From contig JAHQIY010000002.1 in the NCBI GenBank assembly GCA_019054805.1, positions 6,510,001 through 6,574,000 of the forward strand: a stretch of 64,000 nt of DNA, in the 5' to 3' direction. The stretch is from Brachionus manjavacas. Its lineage: Eukaryota; Rotifera; Eurotatoria; Ploima; Brachionidae. Positions 46,796-59,509 of this stretch are shown one piece after another. Position 1 is the first letter of the stretch, and every line of letters begins with the position of its first letter. The position numbers and the translations under genes were made by a program. A model generated the notes under the pieces. That model was not told the DNA's origin. It ran no database searches and was given only the letters and a program-made list of their open reading frames with translations.

Positions 46796-47976
46796 TTATT
46801 AATTTAAAAAAAAATAAATCTAAAATTTTTTATTAATCAAATTGAAGAGTATTTATTAAACTTTTAGTGGTTAAATTAGTATATTTTGTAATGGTAAATA
46901 TTTTTTTGTGTGTCAACAAGTCAACTCAAATATTTGATGTACCTTAGCTGCTGCTTTTTTTTGCTATTTTTTTAAATGATTCACACACTACTTGGGGTAT
47001 TAAATTTAATATAGGGTCTGATTCGCGAAAGTCTATATTTCGTGATTTGATAATGAGTGGAAAATAATTTTGAGTGCTTGGTGCTCGACGTCGGTGTTCG
47101 TGATTTTAAAGCTAATTCCGCAATGGCTTCAATTAGAATCGAATACACGTCTTTTAATTACGGGAATATAAATAATTAAAAAGCTTTGTACAAAAATTTC
47201 GTCTGACTATGAGCCGTCATTATATTTGACGCAATTTAAAAAATTTTCAAAAAACGCCAACTAACTTTAAAATTAAAAAAAATTTAAATGGAAAAAAAAT
47301 CTTTAAATGCCTTTTTATGCTAAAATTAAAAATTTCTAGATAAAACAAAAGTTTATTGATTTTTGAGCTCAAACTTGACTTGAATTACATGGTTTTATGA
47401 CTTATGTAACTACATTTCTAATCTTTACAATGATGATTAGATTCTAAAGTTTAAATTTTATAAAATTTAAATTTAATAAATTATGATGTTTCATCATGAT
47501 TTGAAGTCGAGCGAAATCAAAGAAAATTAATTCGAAACGACGTTGCTATCAGAGAGAATAGCTAGCAACTAGCTTGATATGAATTGTCTAATCGTTATTG
47601 TTGAAGCAATTGTTTTAAATGAAACTCTAACTAAATAACTGTTTGAATAACTTCAAATCATCATTTAATCTTATTTGTTTGAATTTTAATTATCTAAATT
47701 AGAGCTGATAAACGGAGTTGTAATTTGAGTTTGAGCTTTTTAAACTTTCATAATTCAACTTAAATATCATAGAGTGAAACTAAATTTTGAAGAAAAAAAA
47801 ACATTTGAATTTGAATTTTGGCAAAATTTTTGCATAGATTGATTATCGGTCATAGTATATACAACTGAGTCATCATTCAGTGTGTTTATTAGTCCTTAAA
47901 TTTTGATTAGTTTCAGTCCCATAACTGAGAGGCATAATTTTTGTTTTATCAAACAAAAAAAAAAAAGCCAAGCTTG

Positions 47977-47990
47977 GTAACCATGGCAAC
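47977..47990. promoter_or_regulatory. Consensus RFX X-box upstream of Tubby
   Basis: GTAACCATGGCAAC fits the ciliary X-box consensus GTNRCC-N(0-3)-RGYAAC with no mismatch (GTAACC, AT, GGCAAC). RFX factors bind this motif in promoters of ciliary genes. It lies 1,182 bp upstream of the Tubby start codon (minus strand) and 2.7 kb from the Sp gene. X-boxes usually lie closer to the start, but an upstream non-coding exon could shorten this distance. Confidence 0.5.
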
Positions 47991-48978
47991 GCATATATTT
48001 GAGAACATGCAGTTCGATTTTAATGCCCAAAATTAAACATAATTTTAAATTTGCTGAATATTGACGCACATTCGACTTTAAGTCATTTCTTCAATTCTGA
48101 AATTAAATTTTAAAACTTAAAATTAGTTTAAATAATTTTATAAAATCTTTGCTTGTCAATCACGACTACTTTGCTTATTTTATGCAAAATTTTATTTTTT
48201 TTCCACTTGAATTCAACGAAAAAATTGCATAAGCTTTTCCTCATCCAAAAGTAAACTTGATTTTTTTGTTTACTTAGCCTCACAAGTCTGGGCCTATTTT
48301 GGAAAAGGCCTAAATTTTTGTTAATTTTTAACTTGCATGCATCTCTATTTTAGCATCAAAGTCATTTTATCAACATATTTTGTGTGTTCTCTTGTTGTGG
48401 AAAGAATCTATAACATTCTAGAAAGAAATGAGAATTGAAATCTAGAAAAAAATTTGTCCAACTTTGATAAACAACTTATTTGAAGGTGTAGGAAATGAAA
48501 AAAATATTAAACTAACAAAAATGCTATTTAAAAATAATATTAATATCAGTGGCAACCAAATAATTTCGTCTATTAAGTTGTTATTTTTTGTTGACTATGT
48601 AAAATCAATACAAATATAAAATCATTGACTAAGTGAGTAAAAATATCTGATTTAGCAATGAATTATATATGTTTTTTTTTCTCGAAAAAAATAAACCCTT
48701 GACCGGTGTTCTTAAATTTTTTTTCAAACTTAAATATTTTTTGCTTAAAGCTTGCTGAATTCTAAATGCCAGAAAGCTAATATTTGTTAAATATAGAACA
48801 ATGTTAATTATGTTCGAACATAGGACCAACCGTGTTTCCTAAGGAAATTAAATTTAAATTTTTGGTGTTAATAATTTTTATTCCAGCCAACCCTGGATTC
48901 AAAGGTAATTTTGATTTCGCTCCTGAAAATGAGACAAAAATTACGTCACTAGTTCTACTTTATAAAGCTAAAACTTAT

Positions 48979-49018
48979 TAAGGAGCTAAAGCTCGACGCG
49001 AATAAACTAATAAATAAA
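48979..49018 (+). repeat. Solitary LINE 3'-tail-like copy
   Basis: AAGGAGCTAAAGCTCGACGC followed by GAATAAACTAATAAATAAA. It shares the GGAGCT(AA)AGCTC hairpin and the AATAAATAAA end of the LINE family at 6.0 and 32.6 kb. The preceding 150 bp are unrelated to the LINE coding end. Confidence 0.5.
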
Positions 49019-50419
49019 GTACACCAGACTGTTTTACAATAAGAAAAGCAAAAAATTGCCAATGATGATGTCACCTAAAATCTCTGGCAAAATTTTTTAA
49101 ATTTTTGAATTACTTTTAATTTTTAAATCTAATAAATTAAAGATATATAAAAAAAGATAATTAAATTAAGTTTATTTTAGATAAATTTTAGATTAATCTA
49201 ACAATTTTTTCATTATTATATTATTTTTCAAGTATATGTGATTTTTAAGTGTAAACAGGTAAAATGTTAAGTATGATTTGAAATTTGAAATTTTAATTTT
49301 AGATTTGAAAAAAATAAGATTTTTTATCCTAATCATTTATCTATTTAAAAAAAATGTAGTGTTGATATGTCAACTAAAACCGGAAACACTAGTTTACTAA
49401 TTTATATAGAAATAAATGTGCTATAGAAAAGTGTCAATAGACTATTTGTGACTGTTAGTCCTTTAACGTAGTCGTTTAACAATGGATATAGTGATTTAAA
49501 AATGTCTGAGAGTTAAAAAATAAAATGTATTTTAAATATTATTTTATTATAAAAGAAAGAATTTATTGATGAAAAAAATTATTCCATATTTTCAATAATT
49601 ATCATTCAAGCAAGTCAGATGCAAAGTGTGCCTGGCAATACACTGACTTTTTTTAGACCAAATCAGCTTTTGTTAATAACTTTTCTAAGTATAATATTTA
49701 AAATTGTTCAACAAAATAGAATAAATTTGTTTTATTCATTTTTAAATTGATGATATTTGACCAAATATTTAGCAAATTGATAGGACTTGATGAATTTTGT
49801 TCTCGTTTGTCTCAGCAGTATTTGATTTAATTTAAAATCAGCAAAAAAAGTAAACTAAACCATGAACTTTTATTAAATTCACAACAAAAAATTAATAAAA
49901 ATTGAAAACAAAACCCTTTTATTTAAAAAAAAAATCAAAAAACAATAGCTGATCATTGTATTTTTAATTAAAATATCAAATTTCTTAATTTTAATGAAGT
50001 CATGTAAATTCAATAGAAATTTTATCAAACAATTTTCTTATTAAAAGAAAAAAAGCGATACGTGTGATCAAAAGTACACGGCGACCAAATTCTAATTACG
50101 CAATCTAAATCTTATCAAACAAGTTTGCTAGATTCAAAATTAGATAACTTCATGTACTTTTTAGTACGACTCAAATGTAGTCAGATGTCAGTGAAAAATT
50201 ATGCAATTCGTAAAACTAGTCACTTGTAAAAATGACAAATGACAAAAAAAAAGATAAATGAGCTTGAATGCCTGCTAGGCAAAAAGGCGAGAAAAGCGCT
50301 TTTTAAGAAACAAAAATTGATTAAGATAAAAATAAAAAAGAGTCTATCGAATCAAGTGGATCTACGAAAATCGTAGAAATTCTACAACCAAACGCGAATG
50401 GCTCAAATCCTCATTCGAT

Positions 50420-50443
50420 CTAATTGGCTACGTAGCTAATTAG
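50420..50443. promoter_or_regulatory. Near-perfect 24-bp palindrome in the Sp gene upstream region
   Basis: CTAATTGGCTACGTAGC followed by TAATTAG is self-complementary except for one base pair. It contains TACGTA at the centre and inverted TAATT homeodomain-type cores at the flanks. It lies about 260 bp upstream of the Sp ATG within a locally GC-enriched segment that also holds a CCAAT box (CCAATTGG near 50496). Confidence 0.35.
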
Positions 50444-50636
50444 TTTATGAATAAATTTTTTCTACTGGCTTAATTAATTTTTTCTCATAAACTCCAATTG
50501 GTTGCTGTGCCACTACACAAATTAAATTTAAATATTTAAGCAAAATTTTATTTAGAATAAAAAGTGAATAAGCCTATGAGCAAAATTCAAAAAATTTTCG
50601 ATTCCATATAATTTCCAAAAGAAAAAAAAATCCGCT

Positions 50637-50645
50637 TATAAAAGG
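50637..50645 (+). promoter_or_regulatory. TATA box of the Sp-family gene
   Basis: TATAAAAGG (starting at T50637 or T50639 depending on the register) is a canonical TATA element in a CCGC...GTGAC context, which is unusual in this AT-rich background. It predicts transcription start near 50668, giving a short leader to the ATG at 50704. Confidence 0.6.
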
Positions 50646-50703
50646 TGACTAAATAAGGCAAAAAATATATTTATTCTGTTAATTATAGACAATTTTGAGT
50701 AGA

Positions 50704-52354
50704 ATGATTGCAACTACACTTTGTAGTAACACTAATGAAAAATTAAACTCGTCGCCGCCAATACTATCATCATCTTCGCCGAGCGCCTATAATAACATAT
50801 TTGCCAACAAGCAGAACTATTTCGATTCGGCTGATTCATCCGGGTTTTATATTTGGAAAAAAAATCAAAACAAAATGTCATCATTCAGCGGTCTGATACC
50901 AGCACCACCAAGTTCGTACAACTCACTAGTCGAGTACACAAACATGAAACCGAATTCAGCATCGTCATCATCTTCATCTCCGCTCTCCATGTCCTCGCCC
51001 AATCAGTGCTCATTTGGTCTAGCAGCGCATCCGTCATCATACACTTCTTTTCAGCACACTTTTCCTCTGGTATACTCCAATGAGCCGCATGCAGAACAAA
51101 TCCATCCGAGTGCGGACGAATTCAACAATTTCTACTCAGTTAACAACTTTTCTAGTCAAGGCGGGCATAACCCAAGCTGGTGGGACATGAGCACAAATTC
51201 ATGGCTGCCCAAGACATACACCAACCAGGTCTTTCTAGGCATTAACTCGAGCCAGGAGAATGGATACACATACGATCAAAGCTTCTACCATGTGTCGCCC
51301 AATACAGACAAAAATTCAGTCCAGTCTTACTATTTGGGCGCTGAGCAAACTTTTGACACTGCCTATTCGGCCCAAGATGAGACCAAGACAGAAAATCCAG
51401 CCAAAAAGCAAAAATTGTCCAAGACAAAAAAAGAAACATCGTCTAGTGAACACACCGCATCTGTCAATGAAGAGCTAGCAACTTCCGATGAGAGCACAGT
51501 GAACAAGAGTGGAGGCAAAGGACGATCGTCCGGAAAATCGCAATGCGACTGTCCCAATTGCCACGAGGCGGACCAACTTGATCCTTCAAAGAAAAAAAAT
51601 GTACATAGTTGTCACATACCGGGCTGTGGCAAGATCTACAACAAAACATCTCATTTGAAAGCGCATCTCAGATGGCACACAGGTTATCTTTGAATAAATT
51701 TCTTTTAATCTCTCCAGTTTATTTGTTTATCGTGTTCTGAGCTATATAAAATATTTTCTTAATAAAAGCTCAGCGGTGTGTGTTTATTTTATTAGTAATC
51801 TTTTCTTTTTTTTTGTCATTGTTGGTGTAGGAGAACGACCATTTTTATGCAACTATTTGTTTTGTGGCAAGCGTTTTACCAGATCGGACGAACTGCAGAG
51901 ACACTTGAAAACTCATACAGGTTAGTTATTTGTGGTGCCTGGAGCCCAATTGTTCTACATTTGACCAACATGTTCAATTGATTCTAAATCAATTATCATT
52001 TTTTTGTTCAAGTCATGCTAGTCTTTAATTAGACATACGAGATATTTAATTATAGGCTTAAGGTACAATACAATAAGCGACAAATTTTAAATCATAAACT
52101 ATTTGTTCACTTTAATTACAGAGTTTGAATAAGTGAACTTAGCACTCAATGCGGAACATATAATTAACTTGTTTTTAATAATTTTTTATTTTTTAGGTGA
52201 GAAGAAATTTTCGTGTCCAATTTGTTCGAAGAAGTTCATGCGCAGTGATCATTTGAACAAGCACATGAAAATACATGGAAACAAGTCTACCCAGTATGGT
52301 GGCATGGAGGATGGAGCAATAGAAGTCAAAGAGGCGCCTAAGCTAGAAAACTAA
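50704..52354 (+). CDS. Sp6-9-class zinc finger transcription factor (Sp8/Sp9-like)
   Basis: Three exons (50704-51682, 51831-51920, 52197-52354) encode 408 aa. The N-terminus MIATTLCSN and GFYIWKKN resemble the MLAATC and GFxPWKR blocks of Sp8/Sp9. A Ser-rich region follows, then the Buttonhead box [10 protein letters not shown] and three C2H2 fingers: [42 protein letters not shown] and [19 protein letters not shown]. The contact residues KTSHLKA, RSDELQR and RSDHLNK are the Sp type that reads GC boxes. The [10 protein letters not shown] start of finger 1 and the Btd box favour the Sp6-9 branch. In animals this class acts in appendage, neural and ectoderm development. Introns fall at the two HTG(E) linkers between fingers. 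Start: ATG at 50704, just after the TATA-box leader. Confidence 0.93.
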
Positions 52355-55300
52355 TTGTGTTTCTTTTTGTTTGGTTTTTCGTTTATATTTAAATATTTTT
52401 TAGAACGAGATATTAAAATTCTTAATGTTTTTATATTGCTTTTTTTTTATTCCTTTTTTATTTAATAAAAATTAAATTTAAATTTAATCATGTGATATTT
52501 TCTTTCTTTACCCAGAAAGTAAAAAAAAATTAAAGTTGAATTTTTAAAATTCCTTATTTATTAAAAATTTAGGAGATCATGTCCAGTTATGAAAAGCTTC
52601 AGACCACTTGCTTGTAAAAGTTTGAAAAATTTAAAATAATTTTGTCTGAGAACTTTTTTCTTAGAAAAAATCCTAATTCTCTTAATTCAAATTTGTCCTT
52701 TTGAATTATATTGTTTAATATTTGGAAAAAAAAAAGTTTACTGTCATTAAAGAAAAAATATGACAATTAAAACATAGTCAAGAGTATTTATAATAAAAAT
52801 TTTTGACGAATAACAATATTCTTTTTCACTAATTTAAAATTCAAACAACTAAAAAGAAGATCGTAGGTATCAAATTGAAAAAAAATGAGAAATTTATTTT
52901 ATTGAATATATAAATGATTTATTTTTTAAATTTTTTTAATTCTTGTATCAACTCTTTTCCATTTTCTGTTAATTTAATTAAATAAAAATAATTAATATAT
53001 TTTTTATAGAAATTATCTTGCAATTAAAAATTTTATTTCAAACAAAATTAATTTTTCAATGATGCTTTAAAACTAATAGATTATTTGTAAAAACTGTATA
53101 GAACTACAATTCATTGAAAAAAAAAATAATGATTGTTTGAAAAAATTAATAAATTGAAATAGGATAATAAATTTTAATTTAATGCTACTTTTAAACAGCA
53201 TATTTAAATGGATAAAAAATGGTTCCTCGACTAGACTTGGTCTTGCATGTAAATCTTATTAAATTAATATGTCACTAATAGTTTAGCTTTAAAAAAAGAA
53301 ATCAAGTGTTTTTCTTGATATAATATTAAATCAAGCTATTGATATTTATTTTTAAATTTTGATTCAAATCTCAGCTTTATCTACTAATTCCTAATTTCCA
53401 ATTTTTTAATCAAAATTTAAAAACAATTGAACTAAATCAGCTAAAAAAATATTCAATAATTAATAAATTTAATAAAAGTGAAAAAAATAAAATTATTTAG
53501 ATGATTAAATAACAGCAAAATTTGTAAGCAATTAGCTTCTAAATTAGGTGTTTGAAGTCAATAGCTAGATCACAATTAACTTTAGCATCAATTTTTTAAT
53601 TTAAATTAATTTTTTGATTTTGATTATTAAGAAATTTTATTTAGAATCAAAAAATCAAACATGTAAAACAAAAAAGTTAAATATACATGATAAATAATGG
53701 AATTTTTTTGTTCTTTAAAATTCAATTAAAAACATTGATAAAAAAATATATTTTCAGCTTTTTTTACAAATATTAAATTCAATTTAAATAAAATTTTAAT
53801 CCTCAATTGAAATCCGATCAAATTTAACTATTTATTTCGACAAAAAAAGCTTTATATTCATCAAATGTATAGTAAGCTGATAAATTTTTAGCCATAGGTA
53901 AAATAGATTTATTCTATATATATAATTGAGCAGACGTGTTCTCAAGATTTTAATGTGTAAATGATTAAATTACTGTGCATGGAATACAGGGATTTTCAAA
54001 AGTTTAATGCGATTAGACTACATCAATTGTTAATAAGTTAATAAACTTAAATAAATGCTTTTAAAAAAAACTCATTCTAAAGTGATATTTATCTATCACG
54101 TGAATGGAATTTTAAAATTTTTTTTTCACAGTTGGAATTTTAAAGATCAATCTAAATGCATTAGAAGCTAATTACATGTTTTGAGAATTTAACAAATGTT
54201 TACAAGCTTCGATAAGTTATTACTCAATATTTTGAATAATTATTTTTATCGCATAATCTTAATGTTTTCGTTTTAGGTTAAGTTTTTTCCCAATAGTAGC
54301 AAGTGGTTCTTTTGTCATTCTCAATAGGTTTCGTATCAAAGCAAGAACGAAACTGATAATGAGACTAGATTGAAAAATGTGCTTATTTTCCCAGAAAAAG
54401 TCTAGAACGGAATAAATGTTTATCTTTGAAAACAGTGGGTATCAAAATAATTTCCTCGATTGAATTCCATGTACTTTCGGCAAGTATTCTCTTGTATTTT
54501 TACAGATAATTATTTCTTATATTCTCAAAATTATATCAAATTCTAGCACTATTTTGAAATTTGTTTTTGAAGTAAGCTAATTACTCGTTATTGTTTAATT
54601 ACACATCATTCAAAATTTTTATAAAGAGAGAATAGATAGAGAAATTCTAATCAATCAGCATGATACTTAAGAAGTCTGTCTGCCTCAAAAGTTCTCTAAT
54701 TCGATCAAGTGCTAATTAACTCACCTAACTTTAAAATATTTGACCGGAATTATTTTACCTCAACAAAAAAATCATTCCACTTTAACATAAATAAAAAATA
54801 AGTTTTTAAAATCAAACATAAAATTTAAAAATTATTTGATTTGTATGTGAGCTTTTCAAATTAAAGAGTTTGATTTAAATACAAGAAATAAGTATTAATA
54901 CATTTTCACTGTTAATATTTAACAGAGCTAAAAACCCATAGATTCAGCTATGGTAAATGCACTGTTTACCATTTAATCCATCCGATTGTTTTAAATTAGA
55001 CATATATATTAATAAAAGTTTTTCAAGAAAAACTTTTTTTTTTTAATTTCCTGTCCTACTAAAATTAATGTGATTGCCGCGTGATCGAATATTAATATTA
55101 ATTTTGACTTAAACTTGTGACTTAAAAATTAATTAAAAATATTTTTTAGCTGCAATAAATTCACATAAAATTAAAATTTAAATTAGTAAATTTATTCGAA
55201 TTTTTAAATTAGATACAACAACAGATCGAGCAAAAAGACATATAAAAAATTAAAACAATTATTACATGGATGGTAGACGAAACGTGCAACAAAGTTGAAT

Positions 55301-55570
55301 TTCCAGCTTGGCCTTGAGTTAAAAAACAATTAAATTAGTCCTTTTGCTTTGAGTTTGTAATTAAAAGCATAGTTAGCTAGTTCTTGAATTAATTTTGAGA
55401 AAAAAATTGTAATTAACAATTTATATTGCTTAATGGGTTCAAAAATCCTTAATCGTTCTTAACTTATTTATCAATTCTTTTTATTAAAACATACCTTTTT
55501 TAAACTTCCTTTTTAATTTATTTAAATCTTTTTTTCTTCTTTTTTAATCTTATTCTATTTTTATTTTTTT
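52355..55570. other. Gene-free AT-rich region downstream of the Sp gene
   Basis: About 3.2 kb without a supported gene. A degenerate GACTTAAACTTGTGACTT fragment near 55098-55120 resembles the hAT-like MITE at 15.8 kb. A less AT-rich segment at about 54260-54480 has no readable function. Confidence 0.35.
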
Positions 55571-55573
55571 TTT

Positions 55574-55632
55574 TAATCTGAAGGGGCAATAGCTCGGTAC
55601 AGATATACAAATAAATAAATAAATAAATAATA
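55574..55632 (+). repeat. Solitary LINE 3'-tail copy with (AAAT)n
   Basis: AATCTGAAGGGGCAATAG, then CTCGGTACAGATATACAAAT and an (AAAT)n run. It is nearly identical to the tail of the LINE copies at 6.0 and 32.6 kb, without coding sequence. Confidence 0.65.
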
Positions 55633-55950
55633 ATAGAAAAATATTTTCAAGCAAAAATCGATTTACTATGATATTTTTTGTTTTAGATTTATTGTAAAAT
55701 TAATAAAATATTAAAAATTCAAAACTTTCAAAAAATATAAAATAACTGTAAAAAATTATCCACAGAACTTGGAGTGATAAGAATAGAAATGAGAAATATA
55801 CAAAATCTCAAAAAAGATTCAACTTAAAAAAATTAATAGAAAATTAAGAAAATTAAGTATTTTTGAAATTGCAGTAATTTAAGCTTCACAGACTAAACTT
55901 TTCATTGTGCTTTTTTAAAAAATTAAAAATATTATACGCTCACGAGCTTA

Positions 55951-56990
55951 TACAGTATGTTGCAAAAGTTTAGAAATTGGTTATTTTATTTATCTTAAAT
56001 TGTTAAAAAATATATTTATTTATTTATTTATTTATTTTTTATTTATTTGTTTATAATTAACTTTCAAATATTTATAATGAAAAAACTTCCTCTAGAAAAT
56101 AAAAAATAAAAGTCGGTGCAAAAGTTTAGAAATTCGGGTAATCCTAAAGTTTTAGCAACCATTGCTACCTTTTTTCACACCTTTATGATTAATTCTTAAA
56201 TAGCTTCTAATTTTGATTAAATTGTGCTCTTAAACTGCTTAATATAAATACTCTCCAACTACTTAGGTCCTTTCAAAATAACTTAACCAAAAAATCTTAA
56301 TTTTGCCAAAAAATTACCAAAAACTGGGTAAAAAAAATGTCTCTAGCTAAAGAGTCAGATCGTGGGTCTGCTAAAAAGTGGAGATAAAAAGCAAAATGAG
56401 ATAGCCAACATGTTAGGTGTATCTCCAAAATGTGTCTCTTCAACTAAAGAACGATATGAAGAGACTGGTACTGTGTCTGATCGGAGCTGTTCTGGTAGAC
56501 CTCGGAAGTTGACTTTTAGGGATGAAAATTACATTTTTAGAGAGATAAGAAAAGATCCTACATCAAGCTATCAAAAACTCGCCACTGATTTTAATTCTAA
56601 GACTCAAGGGGTTAGGATAAGTAAGTCTACTGTAATGAGATTTCTCAAAAAAAAGGTTTAAAGTCCCATACAGCGGTCAGAAAACCCCTTTTAACCATAA
56701 AAGATATACAAAAAAGATATAAGTGGTGTAAACAGAGACTTAATTGGACAGTTAATAATTGGTCCAGAGTTATTTTCAGTGACGAGTCCAATATTGAGGT
56801 CTTCAATCGTAAGTCAAGAGTAATCGTAAAAAGGTTTAAAAATGAAAAGTTTCATCCGAAGTTCTGTATACCAAGGTTACAAAACGGTGGAGAGTCAGCT
56901 GGTATCTGGGGATGCATTTCCTACAAAGGCACTGGTATAAGCAACATTTATACAGGACGAATTAATGTACAATGTATTTTTTTGTCACAT
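55951..56990 (+). pseudogene. Decayed Tc1/mariner element with transposase remnant
   Basis: It begins TA-CAGTATGTTGCAAAAG at 55951. GCAAAAGTTTAGAAATT occurs at about 55962 and again at about 56118, like the inner and outer direct repeats of IR/DR-type Tc1 elements; a (TTTA)n microsatellite lies between. The transposase starts at ATG 56337 (MSLAKESDR), shifts frame, then reads KKQNEIANMLGVSPKCV and SDRSCSGRPRKLT (paired-type HTH plus the GRPR hook). It shifts again in the A8 run near 56650 and continues TIKDIQKRYKWCKQRLNW, RVIFSDESNIEVFN (first catalytic Asp) and SAGIWGCISYKGTG. Similarity stops near 56970, before the second and third catalytic acids. No right terminal repeat is visible. Two frameshifts and 3' truncation make it inactive. 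Confidence 0.85.
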
Positions 56991-57796
56991 ATAAATCCAT
57001 ATCGTTTTAATATTTTATTTTTCATATCTTAATAATTTCAGAAGTAAAAATAAAACAATCTAAAATTTCCGAAATTTTTTAATTTTTTGACATTACTCCT
57101 TGTTTCTATTATCCCACCCATTTTACACCAGAATTCCATGGAGTTATTTTCCAGGATTTATGTTTCGAATTTATTGTATATGAAATTAAGAAAGAAATGT
57201 TGAGTCCATTAAGAACCTAAATCAATTGTAAACAAAAAGTGACAAAATCAAGAGTTGTCAATAAATTTGCTATTGACTAAATATTGGTGCTTTTTATCCA
57301 ACAGACTATTTTTGGAAAAATGCTCTTCAATTTAATGACGCTAAATAAATTTTAAGAATAAATTTTAAGGTTCACGAATAAATTAATATTCTTGAAGACA
57401 AATTCTGTTTATTTTTTCAATTTGAAAATTTGATAAAAAAGAATGGTTTTTGAAATTTATTTTCGAAATTAGAACTGTTAATGAAACAAATCATGGTTTA
57501 CTTAATTTTTATTTTTTAGAGTATTAACCACTTTTAAAAATACATTTAGTATTATTAATCCTGAAAATTAAACCTATTAGGTATTAATTAACTTTTTATT
57601 AGGTATTAAAATTGGTTACATTTTTTTAATTCAAATTTTATTAAATTTAATGAACAAAATGCTAGTCTTTTTATTGTTGATAACTAAAAAAATATTTAAA
57701 ATAATGGAAAAATAATTAAATAAAAAAATTCGACTCTTTTTATGAATAGCTTTGGCAAATTGGTAAAAATAATTTTCTAATAACATTAAATACAAA
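56991..57796. other. Gene-free AT-rich stretch
   Basis: Follows the truncated Tc1 copy. No transposase C-terminus, right inverted repeat or other feature was seen. Confidence 0.4.
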
Positions 57797-59116
57797 TTAA
57801 CCTTCTCCTTTTTTATCTTGTTTCCAGCCAACTTTTTCATGCATTTTACTCAAATAATTGAACGATAGCTTGGCTTGCTGCAGACTGTAAGTTGAAGGAG
57901 CCTGGAAATCAATTCTCGCTTTTCCTTTTACCAACATCGATGCAATTTGTAAAATTACAGACTCTACACAATAAACACTAGACCATCCTTGTTTAGTCAA
58001 TAGCTCCATGCACAATGCTCCTCCTTTCATCACATAACCACCTTTTATCATCGGATAGACCAGTCTAACAAAAGGTGGATCGAAAGGAAATGTTTCCTTT
58101 ATTAAAAATGTTAAGTTTAATTTTCAAATTAAAATTTCAAAATACCTGAAAGATAAAACTAAACAATAAATGATCTTTTTGATTTTTTTCTTTAAATATT
58201 TGAATATCTGTAAAAAGATCGGAATCTTCGTCTACTCTGGTTAGTAAAAAAGATTAGTATTCGATTGTTTCAAATTAAAAAACTACTTGTATAAACAAAC
58301 ATTCCAGTCGTACAAACAATCATTCTTGAGTTCAACAGAATAGATTCCTTTTTTATAACTGTCGGAAAAAATAATTTCCTTATACTCTTTCATTAGGCGA
58401 GAGTTAGCCATTGTTGATCCATAATTGCTGGTCTAAATAAATCAATTATTTACATTGAATTGAAAAATTAAAAAAAAACAAAACTTGAAAATTAAATTTT
58501 TGAGATTTTTGATCTGGTTCAGAATCCTGCTTAAAAACCGTGTTCTTTTCGAAAAATTCATCATCGTCATCGTCATCATGAAAGTCATTTATAATCTTTG
58601 CTCCGAGGATCTTTCTCTCACCGGTGCATTCCAACTCTTGACTCTAAACCAAAAAAAAATAAAATTTTGCAAATAAAAAATCACAAATACCGAAGTTGGA
58701 CACTCTGCAGCTTCTAATTGAGACAAATCTGGCAATGGTGTGTTCTTTAGTTGACACAATTTAGAAATCAGCTTTTTAACCTGGTTAATTATTAAATTGT
58801 CATCTCCAATAGCAGTGTTCAAGGATTCGACTATTTGGTCCAAATTTTCGTCATCGTTTTCGGTGAACCAAATAGGCGCCACTTTGGGATACTCTTCCTA
58901 GAATTTTTTTAGATCTTAATTCTTTAAAAATGTTAATTATCCTACAGTAATATTTGTCACAAATCTATATTTTTTTTGCTCAGCATCTATAAATTCTGAG
59001 ACAAGCTCCTTTAGCTCTGAGGATATAATTCTAAAACACTTTTGGCAATTGTTCTTAGGAAAATTATTTTCCAACAGCTTAAGATGGTTCTTCAGCTGAT
59101 TCTGTGTCGATGTCAT
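57797..59116 (-). CDS. UBE2Q2: Ubiquitin-conjugating enzyme E2 Q2-like
   Basis: Six exons (59116-58946, 58897-58691, 58643-58485, 58432-58287, 58236-58146, 58096-57797) join in frame to 357 aa; human UBE2Q2 is 375. The N-terminal RWD-like part has [32 protein letters not shown] and [14 protein letters not shown]. An acidic linker ([10 protein letters not shown]) follows. The UBC fold has [43 protein letters not shown], and the active-site Cys in [18 protein letters not shown], ending [14 protein letters not shown]. It carries activated ubiquitin on that Cys. The UBE2Q1/Q2 split in vertebrates may post-date this gene, so the symbol is by nearest similarity. It is co-oriented with CCT1, 393 bp downstream of its stop. 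Confidence 0.93.
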
Positions 59117-59509
59117 TTATTCTAAAGTTTTAAATGATAATTTTATTCTCACTTATTATTTTGAAAATTATGATTCATTTTTTAAAATATTTTTTTTTTC
59201 AAATTAGAAACTAAACTAATGCACACACACACACACTAGAAGCTCTATTTTGTTTAAAAAAGTTAACAAAAGATTTTTTGACCGATTGTCTGAAATTTAG
59301 TTGAGTTTTTTTGCTACTAATAAAATAGAAAAAAAAACATTTTAATTTTTATTTATTTTTAATTTAGTTGATAATTAAAAATTTAGAAAAGTCTTATAAT
59401 TTAATACTCGAACAAAAAAATATAATGGCGTATGGTTAAAATACCGAACTTGCTTATTTTAGAGAAATGTTTGCTTCTATTTTTATTTCTTGAATTAAAA
59501 AAAAACCAT
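59117..59509. other. Short intergenic region between CCT1 and the E2 gene, with (CA)n
   Basis: Contains a (CA)8-type microsatellite at 59222-59237 and AT-rich sequence. It must hold the E2 promoter and the CCT1 polyadenylation site; no clear motif stands out. Confidence 0.45.

Larger units (their letters stand above)
46796..50419. other. Long gene-free region between the divergent Tubby and Sp genes
   Basis: About 3.6 kb with no coding region. It contains the X-box at 47977-47990 and a LINE-tail copy at 48979-49018. Patches near 46985-47150 and 50050-50340 are less AT-rich than average and may be regulatory; nothing more specific can be read. Confidence 0.35.

Noticed and set aside
50853-51649. 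Several other-frame open frames over the Sp gene first exon
   Set aside because: They are shadows of the real reading frame, which carries the Btd box and first zinc finger.
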